Positions 9,250 through 20,868 are shown, counted from the stretch's first letter. The stretch is 64,000 bases of DNA from Asterias rubens (GCF_902459465.1 NC_047063.1:7687343-7751342), one strand, 5' to 3'. A program made the numbers and translations. Notes: generated by a model not told the origin, from the sequence alone.

Positions 9250-12200
9250 AGTCTCCAAGTTACCCTCGAAAACTTTATCTCTCCGATTTGCCTCAAAATT
9301 TTACCAAAGGAAGTTCTTTAAGTGTAGAAGACAGTCTCCAAGTTACAGGTTGCTGGAACAATTGGATGGGTCTTAATTATTCATTTTAATCTTATTTTTG
9401 AACCGTCGTTATATCCGAATTTAGCCAATATCTCAAAAAGTTGACACCGTAGAGATCTAAAACCAAGATTTTTGTGATCTTCGCACCCTTTTACATCTGT
9501 ATATAAAATTTCAGCCGATTTGGAAAGCAAAAGTTTTCGGCCGATTTTGGAAAAAACGACAAGGGGTATAACTTGACGTTTTTCACCCTCGAAAACTTTA
9601 TCTCTCCGATGTGCCTCAAAATTTTAGCAAAGGAAGTTCTTTATGTGTACAAGACAGTCTCCAAGTTACAGGTTGCTGAAACAATGGGATGGGTCTTAAT
9701 TATTAATTTTAATCTTAATTTTGAACCGTCGTTATATCCGAATTTAGCCAATATCTCAAAAAGTTTACACCGTAGAGGACTAAAACCAAGATTTTTGTGG
9801 TCCTCGCACCCTTTTACACCAGTGTATGAAATTCCAGCCGATTTGGAAAGCAAAAGTTTTCTGCCGATTCTGGAAAAACGACAAGGGGTATAACTTGACG
9901 TTTTTTCACCCTCGAAAACTTTATCTCTCCGATTTGCCTCAAAATTTTACCAAAGGAAGTTCTTTAAGTGTAGAAGACATTCTCCAAGTTACAGGTTGCT
10001 GGAACAATTGGATGGGTCTTAATTATTCATTTTAATCTTATTTTTGAACCGTCGTTATATCCGAATTTAGCCAATATCTCAAAAAGTTGACACCGTAAAG
10101 GTCTAAAACCAAGATTTTTGTGATCCTCGCACCCTTTTACATCTGTATATAAAATTTCAGCCGATTTGGAAAGCAAAAGTTTTCGACCGATTTTGGAAAA
10201 AACGACAAGGGGTATAACTTGACGTTTTTTCACCCTCGAAAACTTTATCTCTCCGATTTGCCTCAAAATTTTAGCAAAGGAAGTTCTTTATGTGTAGAAG
10301 ACAGTCTCCAAGTTACAGGTTGCTGAAACAATGGGATGGGTCTTAATTATTAATTTTAATCTTAATTTTGAACCGTCGTTATATCCGAATTTAGCCAATA
10401 TCTAAAAAAGTTGACACCGTAGAGGACTAAAACCAAAAATTTTGTGATCCTCGCACCCTTTTACACCTGTGTATGAAATTTCAGCCGATTTGGAAAACAA
10501 AAGTTTTCGGCCGATTCTGGAAAAACGACAAGGGGTATAACTTGACGTTTTTTCACCCTCGAAATTTTTATCTCTCCGATTTGCCTCAAAATTTTACAAA
10601 AGGAAGTTCTTTATGTGTAGAAGACAGTCTCCAAGTTACAGGTTGCTGAAACAATGGGATGGGTCTTAATTATTAATTTTAATCTTATTTTTGAACCGTC
10701 GTTATATCCGAATTTAGCCAATATCTCAAAAAGTTGACACCGTAGAGATCTAAAACCAAGATTTTTGTGATCTTCGCACCCTTTTACATCTGAATATAAA
10801 ATTTCAGCCGATTTGGAAAGCAAATGTTTTCGGCCGATTTTGGAAAAAACGACAAGGGGTATAACTTGACGTTTTTTCACCCTCGAAAACTTTATCTCTC
10901 CGATGTGCCTCAAAATTTTAGCAAAGGAAGTTCTTTATGTGTACAAGACAGTCTCCAAGTTACAGGTTGCTGAAACAATGGGATGGGTCTTAATTATTAA
11001 TTTTAATCTTAATTTTGAACCGTCGTTATATCCGAATTTAGCCAATATCTCAAAAAGTTTACACCGTAGATGACTAAAACCAAGATTTTTGTGGTCTTCG
11101 CACCTTTTTACACCTGTGCATGAAATTTCAGCCGATTTGGAAAGCAAAAGTTTTCGGCCGATTCTGGAAAAACTACAAGGGGTATAACTTGACGTTTTTT
11201 CACCCTCGAAAACTTCATCTCTCCGATGTGCCTCAAAATTTTAGCAAAGGAAGTTCTTTATGTGTACAAGACAGTCTCCAAGTTACAGGTTGCTGAAACA
11301 ATGGGATGGGTCTTAATTATTAATTTTAATCTTAATTTTGAACCGTCGTTATATCCGAATTTAGCCAATATCTCAAAAAGTTTACACCGTAGAGGACTAA
11401 AACCAAGATTTTTGTGATCCTCGCACCCTTTTACACCTGTGTATGAAATTTCAGCCGATTTGGAAAGCAAAAGTTTTTGGCCGATTCTGGAAAAACGAAA
11501 GGGGTATAACTTGACGTTTTTTCACCCTCGAAAACTTTATCTCTCCGATTTGCCTCAAAAATTTAAAAAAGGAAGTTCTTTATGTGAAGAAGACGTTCTC
11601 CGAGTTACAGGTTGCTGGAACAATTGGATGGGTCTTAATTATTCATTTTAATCTTAATTTTGAACCGTCGTTATATCCGAGTTTAGCCAATATCTCAAAA
11701 AGTTGACACCGTAGAGGTCTAAAACCAAGATTTTTGTGATCTTCGCACCCTTTTACATCTGTATATAAAATTTCAGCCGATTTGGAAAGCAAAAGTTTTC
11801 GGCCGATTCTGGAAAAACGACAAGGGGTATAACTTGACGTTTTTTCACCCTCGAAAACATTATCTCTCCGATTTGCCTCAAAATTTTACCAAAGGAAGTT
11901 CTGTAATTGTAGAAGACGTTCTCCAAGTTACAGGTTGCTGGAACAATTGGATGGGTCTTAATTATTCATTTTAATCTTAATTTTGAACCGTCGTTATGTC
12001 CGAATTTAGCCAATATCTCAAAAAGTTGACACCGTAGAGGTCTAAAACCAAGATTTTTGTGATCTTCGCACCCTTTCACATCTGTATATAAAATTTCAGC
12101 CGATTTGGAAAGCAAAAGTTTTCGGCCGATTTTGGAAAAAACGACAAGGGGTATAACTTGACGTTTTTTCACCCTCGAAAACTTTATCTCTCCGATTTGC

Positions 12201-12700
12201 CTCAAAATTTTAGCAAAGGAAGTTCTTTATGTGTACAAGACAGTCTCCAAGTTACAGGTTGCTGAAACAATGGGATGGGTCTTAATTATTAATTTTAATC
12301 TTAATTTTGAACCGTCGTTATGTCCGAATTTAGCCAATATCTCAAAAAGTTGACACCGTAGAGGTCTAAAACCAAGATTTTTGTGATATTCGCACCCTTT
12401 TACATCTGTATATAAAATTTCAGCCGATTTGGAAAGCAACAGTTTTCGGCCGATTCTGAAAAAACGACAAAGGGGAATAACTTGACGTTTATTCACCCTT
12501 GAAAACTTTATCTCTCCGATTTGCCTCAAAATTTTACCAAAGGAAGTTCTTTAAGTGTAGAATACATTCTCCAAGTTACAGGTTGCTGAAACAATTGGAT
12601 GGGTCTTAATTATTCATTTTAATCTTAATTTTGAACCGTCGTTATATCCGAATACAGCCAATGTCTCAAAAAGTTGCCAAGGTAGACGACCAAGGTTTTG
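9250..12700. repeat. 323-bp satellite filling the palindrome loop
   Basis: AGTTACAGG marks successive units at 9341, 9664, 9987, 10311, 10634, 10958, 11281, 11603, 11926, 12250 and 12574. The spacing is 322-324 bp, giving about 11 units. Two variants alternate irregularly. One carries CTGGAACAATTGGATGG with TTATTCATTTT, the other CTGAAACAATGGGATGG with TTATTAATTTT. The order is A,B,A,B,B,B,B,A,A,B,A-like. As 323 is not a multiple of 3, the short frames seen in every unit do not join into one protein. The first unit starts with a deletion and the last decays after 12660. Confidence 0.9.
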
Positions 12701-12774
12701 ATTTTCAGGGTAACTGTTCAGGTCGGTGTTTCCATTCTAAGATACTACAAAAGATAAATATGCAAATTAGGCAG

Positions 12775-15375
12775 AGTAGCGGTAGCCCAGTGGAAGGGCT
12801 TCGGATTCTGAACCCAAAGGTACTGGGTTCGAGCCCGGGTGTTCTCTCTTCGCTTAAGGCCATTATATTAAGCGGTACCATATGGCAGAGGGAAACCTCT
12901 GCTTCACACTTCAATAATTTGCGAGTGGAAAGAAATAATACGCTAAAATAATTGTTTTTGTTTAATAAGTTGTTCATTCTAAGGTTTAAAATTAAACTCG
13001 AACACATTTTCAATCGAGAAGAGTTTTGGTCGAGTGGAAGGGCTTCGGAGTGTGAACCCAAAGGTACTGGGTTCGAGCCCGGCTGTGTTCTTTTTCTACC
13101 CACAAGATTATTGGTGTACACAGTACCCCAAAGCATATAATAGGGAAATACTTGCTTTACACTCAAAAACATGCGAAGGGAAGGCACACGCTATTTATAT
13201 ACGTTTTGATATTATGTTGTTCATTCTAAGGTTTATAATTAAACTCGAACACAACCGAAGTGAGAAGAGTAGTGGCTTAGTTGGAAGAGCGACGGATTCT
13301 GAACCAAAAGGTTCTGGGTTCGAACCCGGGTGACGTTTTTTTCTACGCAAGACCATTAGGTTAAAACAGTACCCCATAGCATAGGGAAATCCTAATGCTC
13401 TACTTAATCCTTTGAGAGTGGAAGGCATACGCTATACTACGTTTTGATTTAAAGTTGTTTCTCCTAAGGTTTAGAGATAAACCCGAGAGCCTTTTAACTA
13501 AGAGGATCGGTGGCCCAGTGGCATGGCTCTGTGCCTCATACCACAAGGTACGGGGTTCGAATCATGGATGTTCTTTTACTACGTTTTTATTTAAAGTTAT
13601 TCATTCTAAGGTTTATAATTAATCTCGAACGCAAATCAAGAAAAAGGATCAGTGGCCCAGTGGAAGGGCTCTGGGCTTCATGCCCAGAGTTACTGCGTTC
13701 GAATCATGGATGTTCTTTTACTGCGTGTTAATTTAATGTAAATTATTCAACCTATCGTTTTAAGTTTAACTCGAACTTAGTAACAAGAGCAGTGGGTCAG
13801 TCGAAGGGCTCCGGACTCCCAACCAAAATGGTTAACGCTTCACCCTATGGAGTAGGGAAATCCTTGGTTAATACGTGGCGTAAGGAAGGCATACGCTAGA
13901 AAACATTTTGATTTAAAATTGCCTATTCTAAGGTTCATAATTAAACTCGAACGCGCATAACGTAAGAGTACTAGTGGCCCAGTGGAAGGGCTCCCGACCC
14001 TACACCGAAAGGTACCGGGTTCGAATCATGGATGTTCTTTTTTCTACGCTTGAGCCAACTGGTTTACGCTTAACCCTATGACATAGGGAAATCCTTGCTT
14101 TATACTTAGTACTTTGCGAGTGGATAGCATACGCTTTATTATATATTTTGATCTAAAATTGCTCATTCTAGGGGTTATAATTAAACTCAAAAGCAAATCA
14201 AGTAAGAGTAGAAGTGGCCCAGTGGAAGGGCTCCCGACCCTACACCGAAAGGTACCGGGTTCGAATCATGGGTGTTCTTTTTTCCTACGCTTTGAGCCAA
14301 TTGGTTTACGCTTAACCCTATGACATAGGGAAATCCTTGCTTTAAACTTAGTACTTTGCGAGTGGAGGGCATACGCTATGTTATATTTGTTTATTTAAAA
14401 TTGCTCATTCTAGTGGTTTTAATTAAACTCAAAAGCAAATCAAGTAAGAGTAGAAGTGGCCCAGTGGAAGGGCTCCCGACCCTACACCGAAAGGTACCGA
14501 GTTCGAATCATGTGTGTTCTTTTACTACTTTTTGATTTAAAGTTGCTCATTCTAAGGTTTATAATTAAACTCAAAAGCAAATTAAGTAAGAGTAGAAGTG
14601 GCCCAGTGGACGGGCTCCGGACTCCATACCCAAAGGTACCGGGTTCAAATCATGCATGTTCTTTAACTACGTTTTGATTTAAAGTTGTTCAACCTCAGGT
14701 TTAAAATTAAACTCGAACGCGTATTTAGTAAGAGGAACAGTGGCCCAGTGGAAGGGCTCTGGGCTTCATACCTAAAGGTACTGGGTTCGAGTCATGCATG
14801 TTCTTTTACAATGTTTTGATTTAACATTGTTCAAACGAAGGTTTAAAATTAAACTCGAACGCCAATCAAGTAAGAGTAAAAGTGGCCCAGTGGAACGGCT
14901 TCGGACTCTATACCGAAAGGTCTCGGGTTCGAATCCTGATGGGTGTGCTTTTATTGCCTTTTTGAATTAAAATTGTTTATACGAAGGTTTAAAATTAAAC
15001 TCGAACGCATATTTAGTAAGAAGGAGCAGTGGCCCAGTGGAAGGGCTTCGGACTCTGTACCGATAGGTCTCGGGTTCGAATCCTGATAGGTGTCTTTTTT
15101 TGATTTAAAATTGTTCATTCGAAGGTTTAAAATTAAACTCGAACGCATATTTAGTAAGAAGGAGCAGTGGCCCAGTGGAAGGGCTCCGGACTCTAGACCG
15201 AAAGGTTCCGGGTTCGAATCCTGATAGGTGTTCTTTTAATTCCGTTTTGATTTAAAATTGTTCATACGAAGGTTTAAAATTAAACTCGAACGCACATTTA
15301 GTAAGAAGGAGCAGTGGTCCAGTGGAAGGGCTCTGGGCTCTGGACCGAAAGGTCCCGGGATCGAATCCCGTTACC
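12775..15375 (+). repeat. Tandem array of about 15 tRNA-like units, right arm
   Basis: B-box-like motifs of the form GGTTCGAATC lie at 12826, 13070, 13317, 13554, 13696, 14018, 14258, 14500, 14642, 14784, 14926, 15073, 15211 and 15358. One more degenerate unit lies near 13790-13840. Spacings are about 142-147 bp in the outer part and 237-247 bp in the inner part, as in the left arm. The A-box-like TGGCCCAGTGG is exact in many units. In the unit at 13646-13712 the D-arm and a five-pair anticodon-type stem (CTGGG/CCCAG) can still be drawn. T-stems and acceptor stems are mismatched in all units I checked. Confidence 0.8.
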
Positions 15376-15730
15376 GAAAATGTTCGAGGCCTTTTAAGAA
15401 AAGTCTTTTATTATAAAATTTAAAAATTCATTTTTAAAAAGTTGAGAGGTTCGTTTTAAGTTTTAAGTTTTAAGTTTCTTTTCTAAGCGAGTGGGAGCGG
15501 TGGGTGCCACTGCGCGGTGAGTCGAGACTTCGCGGGCGGTCACTCACCAGGCTGCCACCACCGTGGCTCGTATCGAGAGGCGCTGCCGCTACCGGGGTTC
15601 GAACCGGGGACCTTTCGCTTCGGAGACCGACACCTACCCACAACACCTAGGTGGGTCCCCCCATTAAAATACGCATTTTGGACTTGATAAACCTTCGGTT
15701 CATACTTTACACAGGATACTATGGCATGTA
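15225..15730. repeat. Nearly identical core block of the palindrome, right copy
   Basis: Mirror of 6491-6985, including the GC-rich stretch with CACCGCGCAGTGGCACCCAC on the opposite strand and the terminal tRNA-like unit (15312-15370). That unit keeps four of five T-stem pairs (CGGG/CCCG). Confidence 0.8.
15565..15660 (-). other. tRNA-like unit in reverse orientation to its array, right arm
   Basis: Mirror of 6565-6660. GGGGTTCGAACC (15594-15605) is followed by GGGGACCTTTCGCTTCGGAG, that is, the unit lies on the minus strand while the adjoining array is on the plus strand. Confidence 0.55.
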
Positions 15731-16165
15731 AATACAGTGCTTTATACTTAGTATATAATGGAATTCTTTACACAGGATGCTATGGTATGGGAAAGTCAGT
15801 GCTTAGTACTTGGTATATAATTTGCGAGTGGAATTTTGTACACAGAATGCTATGGTATGGGAAAGTCAGTGCTTTATACTTTATATAATTATAATTTGCG
15901 AGTGGAACTCTTTACGCAGGATGCTATGGTATGGGAAAGTCAGTGCTTTGTACTTAATATAATTATAACTTGCGGGTGGAATTCTGTACACAGGATGCTA
16001 TGGTATGGGAAAGTCAGTGCTTTGTATATAATTATAATTTGCGAGTGGAATTCTTTAAACAGGATACTATTGCATGGAATTACAGTGCTTTATACCTCAC
16101 ATAAAATTTGCTAGTGGAATTTTTTACACAGGATGCCATGGTATGGGAAATTCAGTATGGGAAAG
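15700..16165. repeat. ~70-bp tandem repeat array in the right arm
   Basis: ATGGTATGGGAAAGTCAGTG recurs near 15782, 15852, 15927 and 16000, with further diverged copies near 16138-16168. The array mirrors 6190-6520. Confidence 0.8.
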
Positions 16166-16199
16166 TCAGGGCACATACTGTATAGGAAATATTATAGGC

Positions 16200-16660
16200 A
16201 TACGGGGGATTCTTTGGTTCGGACTTAAAAAATAATTCAAGTGGAAGTCACACGCTGTAGGTATGCAACAATAGTTCACTAAGGAACGGACAAATGGTGG
16301 ACTCAATGGTTCGGCCTTAATCAAAATAAATATGAATTGAATGCACACGCTACAGGCCATGGGTATAACAACTTAGTTTAGTTAAGAAATAGGGTACACA
16401 GCAGGGTACTTTGGCATAGGGAAATCCTTGCTTTTTACTTCATAATTTTGTAAATATTTTGTGCGAGTATATAGAAGGCATACGCTGCACCCGGGAGTAG
16501 GTTAATAGGGCAGACAGGGGGGTGGGTCTTTGGTTCTGACTAAAAAAAATATTTTGAGTAGAAAGCACACGCTGTAGGTATGGACAATTCGTTTAGTAAA
16601 GAAACATTGTATGAGGGTTTGGACTTAAAAAGTATTTGAGTTTAAGACACGCTGTAGTTG
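16200..16660. repeat. ~95-bp tandem repeat array in the right arm
   Basis: CACACGCTGTAGGTATG and variants recur at about 16248, 16344, 16466, 16567 and 16647, accompanied by TTTGGTTCGGACTTAA. The array mirrors 5640-6175. Confidence 0.75.
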
Positions 16661-16679
16661 ATTTGACAACTGATGGGAA

Positions 16680-16790
16680 TACATTAAGGGTTGTTGCAGG
16701 TGAGGGTTGCGGGGTACGGTGGTGTAGGTTGGGTGGCTGGGTTGGGTAGCTGGGTAGGGTAGCGGGGTAGGGTGGCCGGGTGTGTAGTAA
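16680..16790. repeat. GC-rich minisatellite in the right arm
   Basis: Mirror of the left-arm minisatellite, with units such as GGGTAGCTGGGTAGGGTAGC. Confidence 0.8.
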
Positions 16791-16890
16791 AAGCGTTGAT
16801 TCCCCTTCTTGGTGGGTACTCGCTGTGATACCGTCGGGGATAATGCATTGCATTGGAGAGGGGCAGTCAGTGAGACTTGTTGACGACCAT

Positions 16891-17163
16891 GGCTAAATTT
16901 CATAGCGCTGCTTAACGGTAGGTAATTTTTTTGTGCTTAATGTAGCAGAAAACTTTCCTAAATGGTGAGTGTATTTCAAGGGTAAGCAAGAACGTTAGGC
17001 GGCCGTTTTGCGTGTTCAACATGGATTTTGCATAGTTAAGTGATCAAGTTTCGTGCAGTAAGCACCGGGAGGTTAGCATGCCTCTTAGCCTGCGGTTAGC
17101 ACTGAACGAATGGAAATCGCACACTAAGCACAAAGTCAACCGTTAAGAAGCTCTAAGAAATGC
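16891..17163. mobile_element. Small inverted-repeat element, family A, only in the right arm
   Basis: The left end GGCTAAATTTCATAGCGCTG and the right end, which reads CGGCATTTCTTAGAGCTTCT in reverse complement, are inverted relatives. The element is about 273 bp. The left arm has no counterpart, so it inserted after the arms were established or was lost on the left. Confidence 0.65.
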
Positions 17164-17502
17164 CGTTTTTTTCCCCATGCGTTTTTAAAAATAATGTTCC
17201 TATTTAAATAATTTAAAATTATTTTGGGAGGATACAGTGTGTCGCAATGGCAAAGATTACGTAAAAATAAACTTTAAATTGTGACATGTTGTCATTCTGA
17301 TGTGGGTAGATGGCAGAGGCAGGAGGGGAAAATGTATCACGAAGAACATGTTTATTAATGTCTGTTAAAATAATAGTTTATTCGTGGAAAACAGTATACA
17401 TAATACAAAAAAATACCACTAAGACAATTAACCCTAGTAAGTACTTTAACATTAGAAGTTACACGAACTATTTAAAAATGCTTATGGGTGCTTCATTTAA
17501 AA

Positions 17503-17803
17503 TCCAGCACTGGACATCGACAAAAATATGTGAAAACCTAGGCTCAACTAGGTATCGCAGTTGCAAGAGAATAATGAAAGAAATACGCACAAATTTGTGT
17601 GCTTTAAGATGCATAAATAATCAAATGTTTCAGGCTCAAAGTCTTTTAATATTTGAGTAAAACTTTACCTCTTTTTCAAGAACTGCAGAGAAATACGATT
17701 TGTACAATGTTCTATACTATATCAATAGCTCTCTAAGTAAGTTTTTATGATATCAACTATTTTGGATATTTTGGATATTAACTACTAGCATTGTCCACTG
17801 CCT
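17503..17803 (+). mobile_element. TTAA element, family C, inside the right arm
   Basis: Contains CCAGCACTGGACATCG at the left and CATTGTCCACTGCC at the right, with the internal family motif TTGCAAGAGAATAATGAAAG. It mirrors the copy at 4918-5228. Confidence 0.65.
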
Positions 17804-18436
17804 CACGTTACATGCATTCTAGAAACGGGGAGATACTAAACTATTCACGCACTGACGTGCGGAACACTACAAGTGGTTAAGGTGATGTAACCCATATTAC
17901 TCTAAACAGAAAAGTTGATTGTTACATTTGATTGACAGCTAGTCGCCATTGACTGACAACACAATGACCCACAATGGGCCAAACGTTAACAGTACATCTA
18001 CTTCTGGTGCCCGCTTTTAAGTGCTGTTGTTTACATGCATGAAGGCAAAATAAAATGACACATAATTACCCATTTTAGGACCCTCTAGGTGTTTACATGG
18101 CTTCCATGAGGCCTATTCCTATTCTACATTATGAACTTAATAAAATTACATGATAAAGCTTACCTCTAGAGATATTAAAACACATGAAACAATGGTCGTT
18201 ATACATCCACGGTGTTAACGTAAACCAAGCATGGCTGGTGGCCATTTTGAATATCGTGTCACGGCACCAAGCCGTCGAGTACCCTGACCCCTACTATATG
18301 TTTATGTGGTGTAAGGCGGTGATCTGGTACCTGTCGGTTGCTTTGGCTGGTTCCAATCACCTGTGCCGGCCAAAGACCACATGGGTGACCCACTGGCTCC
18401 CGCAAGATGGCAGGGTTATGAACAACTAGCGTTAGG

Positions 18437-19734
18437 AAACTAATGCAGTAACTTTCTGGGTGTGGCTTGTTGGCGACGTGAAATTTATCAAGCGAGGTAG
18501 ATGACTTGAGCAAGGAAGATGGATTTAGAGGTCGATTTGAGGGAAGGGGGAGACGAGTGGTACATTCACTGGGGTGTGGTTGGTCGGACATTGGTATGAG
18601 CAAATTGGGTTGATGACTGGGGCCAGGGACTGGGATTGCGAATTGAGGGAAGGGGGTGGGGTGGACTAGCATCACGCACGGGAATGACTGCAGGGGTTTG
18701 ATGAGGGCATGAGTGAGTTAAGGAGTGTGTCTGGTTGAAGGGGGGGGGGGGTTGGCTAGCTGGGTATACAAAAGTATTGTTACATAGCCTTTGTAGGCAA
18801 TGGTTAATTGGAATTTATTTAAAAGAAAAATTCGAAATGAATTGAAAGAAAACATGTAGAAGGGGCTATAGTTTGATGTAATTTAACTGTAGGGTGGAAC
18901 TGATTAAAGGAATAGTACAGGCCATTTGAATTTTCATCAGGTCAAACTAGAGCAGTTAAGAATTTCTTGAAATTTCAAGTTATATTTTTTGCAAGGTGAA
19001 AATCTTGTAAAAGCGGGCCTGCCAGGATTTTAACTCCGAGCTCACAGCTCGAAGTTCTGGGAGCAAGCCCGCTGGGTAAAATCGCTGCTTGAAAAGCATT
19101 GTTCGAACGTAATACATGTATAAACCTCAGGCAGATGGGTACAAAATAATAATATGCACTTGTTGAACTTTGACCTAATCATAAGCCGGAAATTGAAGAA
19201 ATGTTTCTTGGTCTTTTAAAATACTGTTTATTTGCAGAGCAAAAAACACATTATACATAATACAAATTAACGAGTAATATTAAATACCATAAATAGTAGT
19301 TTTACACTAGAAATATACAATAACATTACAGCAGAGATTGGTCCTTTATATAAAGTGTCATTTTGACCTTGGGCTTTAAATGAAGAATTAAGTTGAGTGT
19401 TTTTAACCGCCTGGGAGCACTTTCGACAACGAAATTCTTTGCATCACAATATTGCAGTTCAAGTTAAGTTTGACTGACTGTATGTTTCTTTCTTGTATCC
19501 ATAGCCAAACAATAATGAGAAGGAAAAAACCAGCTGTTTTTAAGTAAGTATCATCAGTAACTTTTTGGTTCACATACGCCTCCACTTGATCAAAAATACT
19601 GTAAATTGCTAAGACATTAGCTGCTTGTGGTACCTGTCGAGTACTACAAAATAATTCTGAAATTATTAAACATAGTAATATAACTTACATAATGTTGTTT
19701 GAAAATTTAAGTTAGCCTAAATTTTGTCTATTTA
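18437..19734. other. Intergenic DNA right of the palindrome
   Basis: No gene recognised. It includes a G-run (about 18739-18748) and the hairpin at 19013-19073. The frame at 18259-18675 (minus strand) overlaps the arm end and has no recognisable domain. Confidence 0.4.
19013..19073. other. Long imperfect hairpin of about 61 nt
   Basis: AGCGGGC at the left pairs perfectly with GCCCGCT at the right. Further inside, CCAG pairs with CTGG, AACT with AGTT, and CGAGCT with AGCTCG around a three-base loop. The size would fit a structured small RNA precursor, but the hairpin could equally be a relic of an inverted-repeat transposon. Strand and expression cannot be inferred. Confidence 0.4.
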
Positions 19735-19787
19735 TTAAAGGGAAGGTAAACGTTTGGTAATTACTCAAAACAAAAATATTAACTTAA

Positions 19788-20169
19788 AGGAACACGTTGC
19801 CTTGGATCAGTCGAGTTGGTCTATAAAAGGCGTTTGTAACCGTTTGTTGTAAAATGTATATGGTTAGAAAGATGTTGTAAAAGTAGAATACAATGATCTA
19901 CACAAATATGCCTCGAAATTGCGTGGTTTTCCTTTTACCTCGTCGACTAACACGGTCGGCCATTTATGGGAGTCAAATTTTTGATGCCCATAAATGGCCG
20001 ACCGTGTTAGTTCGCAAAGTAAAAGGAAAACCACGCATTTTCGAGGCTAATTTGTGTGGATCATTATATTCTACTTTTAAATTATCTATCTAACCATTTG
20101 CATTTTATAACAAACGGTCTCAAACGTTTTTCAACGACCAACTCGTCCGATCCAAGGCAACGTGTTCCT
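19788..20169. mobile_element. Palindromic TTAA element, family B, copy 1
   Basis: TTAA (19784-19787), then AGGAACACGTTGCCTTGGAT ... GATCCAAGGCAACGTGTTCC to 20169, then TTAA (20170-20173). The two halves are imperfect reverse complements to the centre, so the whole 382-bp element can fold back. TTAA target sites are typical of piggyBac-type transposition. The ends do not look like classical piggyBac ends, so the superfamily stays open. Confidence 0.8.
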
Positions 20170-20173
20170 TTAA

Positions 20174-20552
20174 AGGCAGTGGACACTATTGGTAATTACT
20201 CGAAATAATTATTGGCATAAAACCTTTCTTGGTGACAAGTAATCGGGAGAGGTTGATGGTATAAAACATTGTGAGAAACGGCTCCCTCTGAAGTGCCATA
20301 GTTTTCGAGAAAGAAGTAATTTTCCACGAATTTGATTTCGAGACCTCGGGTTTAGAACCTGAGGTCTCGAAATCAACCATCTAAACGCACACAACTTCAT
20401 GTGTGACAAGGTTTTTGTTTTTTCATTATTATCTCGCAACTTCGATGACCGATTGAGCTCAAAGTTTCACAGGTTTGTTATTGTATGCATATGTTGAGAC
20501 ACACCAACTGTGAAGGCTAGTCTTTGACACTTGGCAATAGTGTCCACTGTCT
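20174..20552. mobile_element. TTAA element, family C, full-length nested copy
   Basis: Starts AGGCAGTGGACACTATTGG directly after TTAA (20170-20173), and ends AATAGTGTCCACTGTCT before TTAA (20553-20556). The middle contains the perfect inverted motif GATTTCGAGACCTC ... GAGGTCTCGAAATC. It shares one TTAA with the family B element on its left. Confidence 0.8.
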
Positions 20553-20868
20553 TTAACAACTGACTTGGAAACGAGCATTGGAGAGCTGTTGAAAGTATAA
20601 AATATTGTGAGTGAGAAACGACTCCCTCTGAAGTAACGTAGTTTTTTAGAAAGGGGTAATTTCTCACTAAAATATTAAAAGACTTCTAGCTATTTAGAAG
20701 TCTTTTATTTTCGTCCCAAAAGGGTGTTTTGCTTTCATAATTTTCTCGCAACTTCGATGACCAATTAAGCCCAAATTTTCACAGGCTTGTTAATTTATGC
20801 TTATGATGGGATACACCAAGTGAGAATACTGGTCTTTGACAATTACCAAACGTGTACAGTGTCTTTAA

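Larger units (their letters stand above)
12733..18436 (-). repeat. Right arm of the ~14-kb imperfect palindrome
   Basis: This is the reverse complement of 4188-9007 in block order, and about 0.9 kb longer. The extra length comes from about three more tRNA-like units and about 500 bp at 16800-17295 that has no left counterpart and includes a family A element. The outer limit is set where AACTAGCGTTAGG (18423-18436) stops resembling the left side. No gene is encoded. The 81-residue frame at 18184-18429 has a left-arm counterpart only with frameshifts, so I do not call it coding. Confidence 0.85.
19739..20864. mobile_element. TTAA element, family C, split by two inserted elements
   Basis: The left end follows TTAA (19735-19738) and reads AGGGAAGGTAAACGTTTGG to about 19783. 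The remainder resumes at 20557 (CAACTGACTTGGAAACGAGC) and runs to 20864, followed by TTAA (20865-20868). Between them sit one family B and one family C element, each bordered by TTAA. Confidence 0.7.

Noticed and set aside
9140-12529. Many 60-106-residue reading frames on both strands with near-identical products
   Set aside because: They repeat with the 323-bp satellite. The period is not a multiple of 3 and each frame closes within about one unit, so they are by-products of the repeat.
12705-13187. A 160-residue minus-strand reading frame across the right-arm array
   Set aside because: It runs through three tRNA-like units and their linkers, and its product just repeats the unit. No start context or domain.
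18184-18429. An 81-residue frame with a left-arm counterpart at 4183-4395, suggesting a conserved protein at the palindrome ends
   Set aside because: The two copies agree for about 18 residues and then shift frame relative to each other. Similarity is at the DNA level only.
4188-18436. Assembly artefact producing a false inverted duplication
   Set aside because: The arms differ by many substitutions and indels, by unit number and by a one-sided insertion, which an assembly error would not produce. Long reads would still be decisive.
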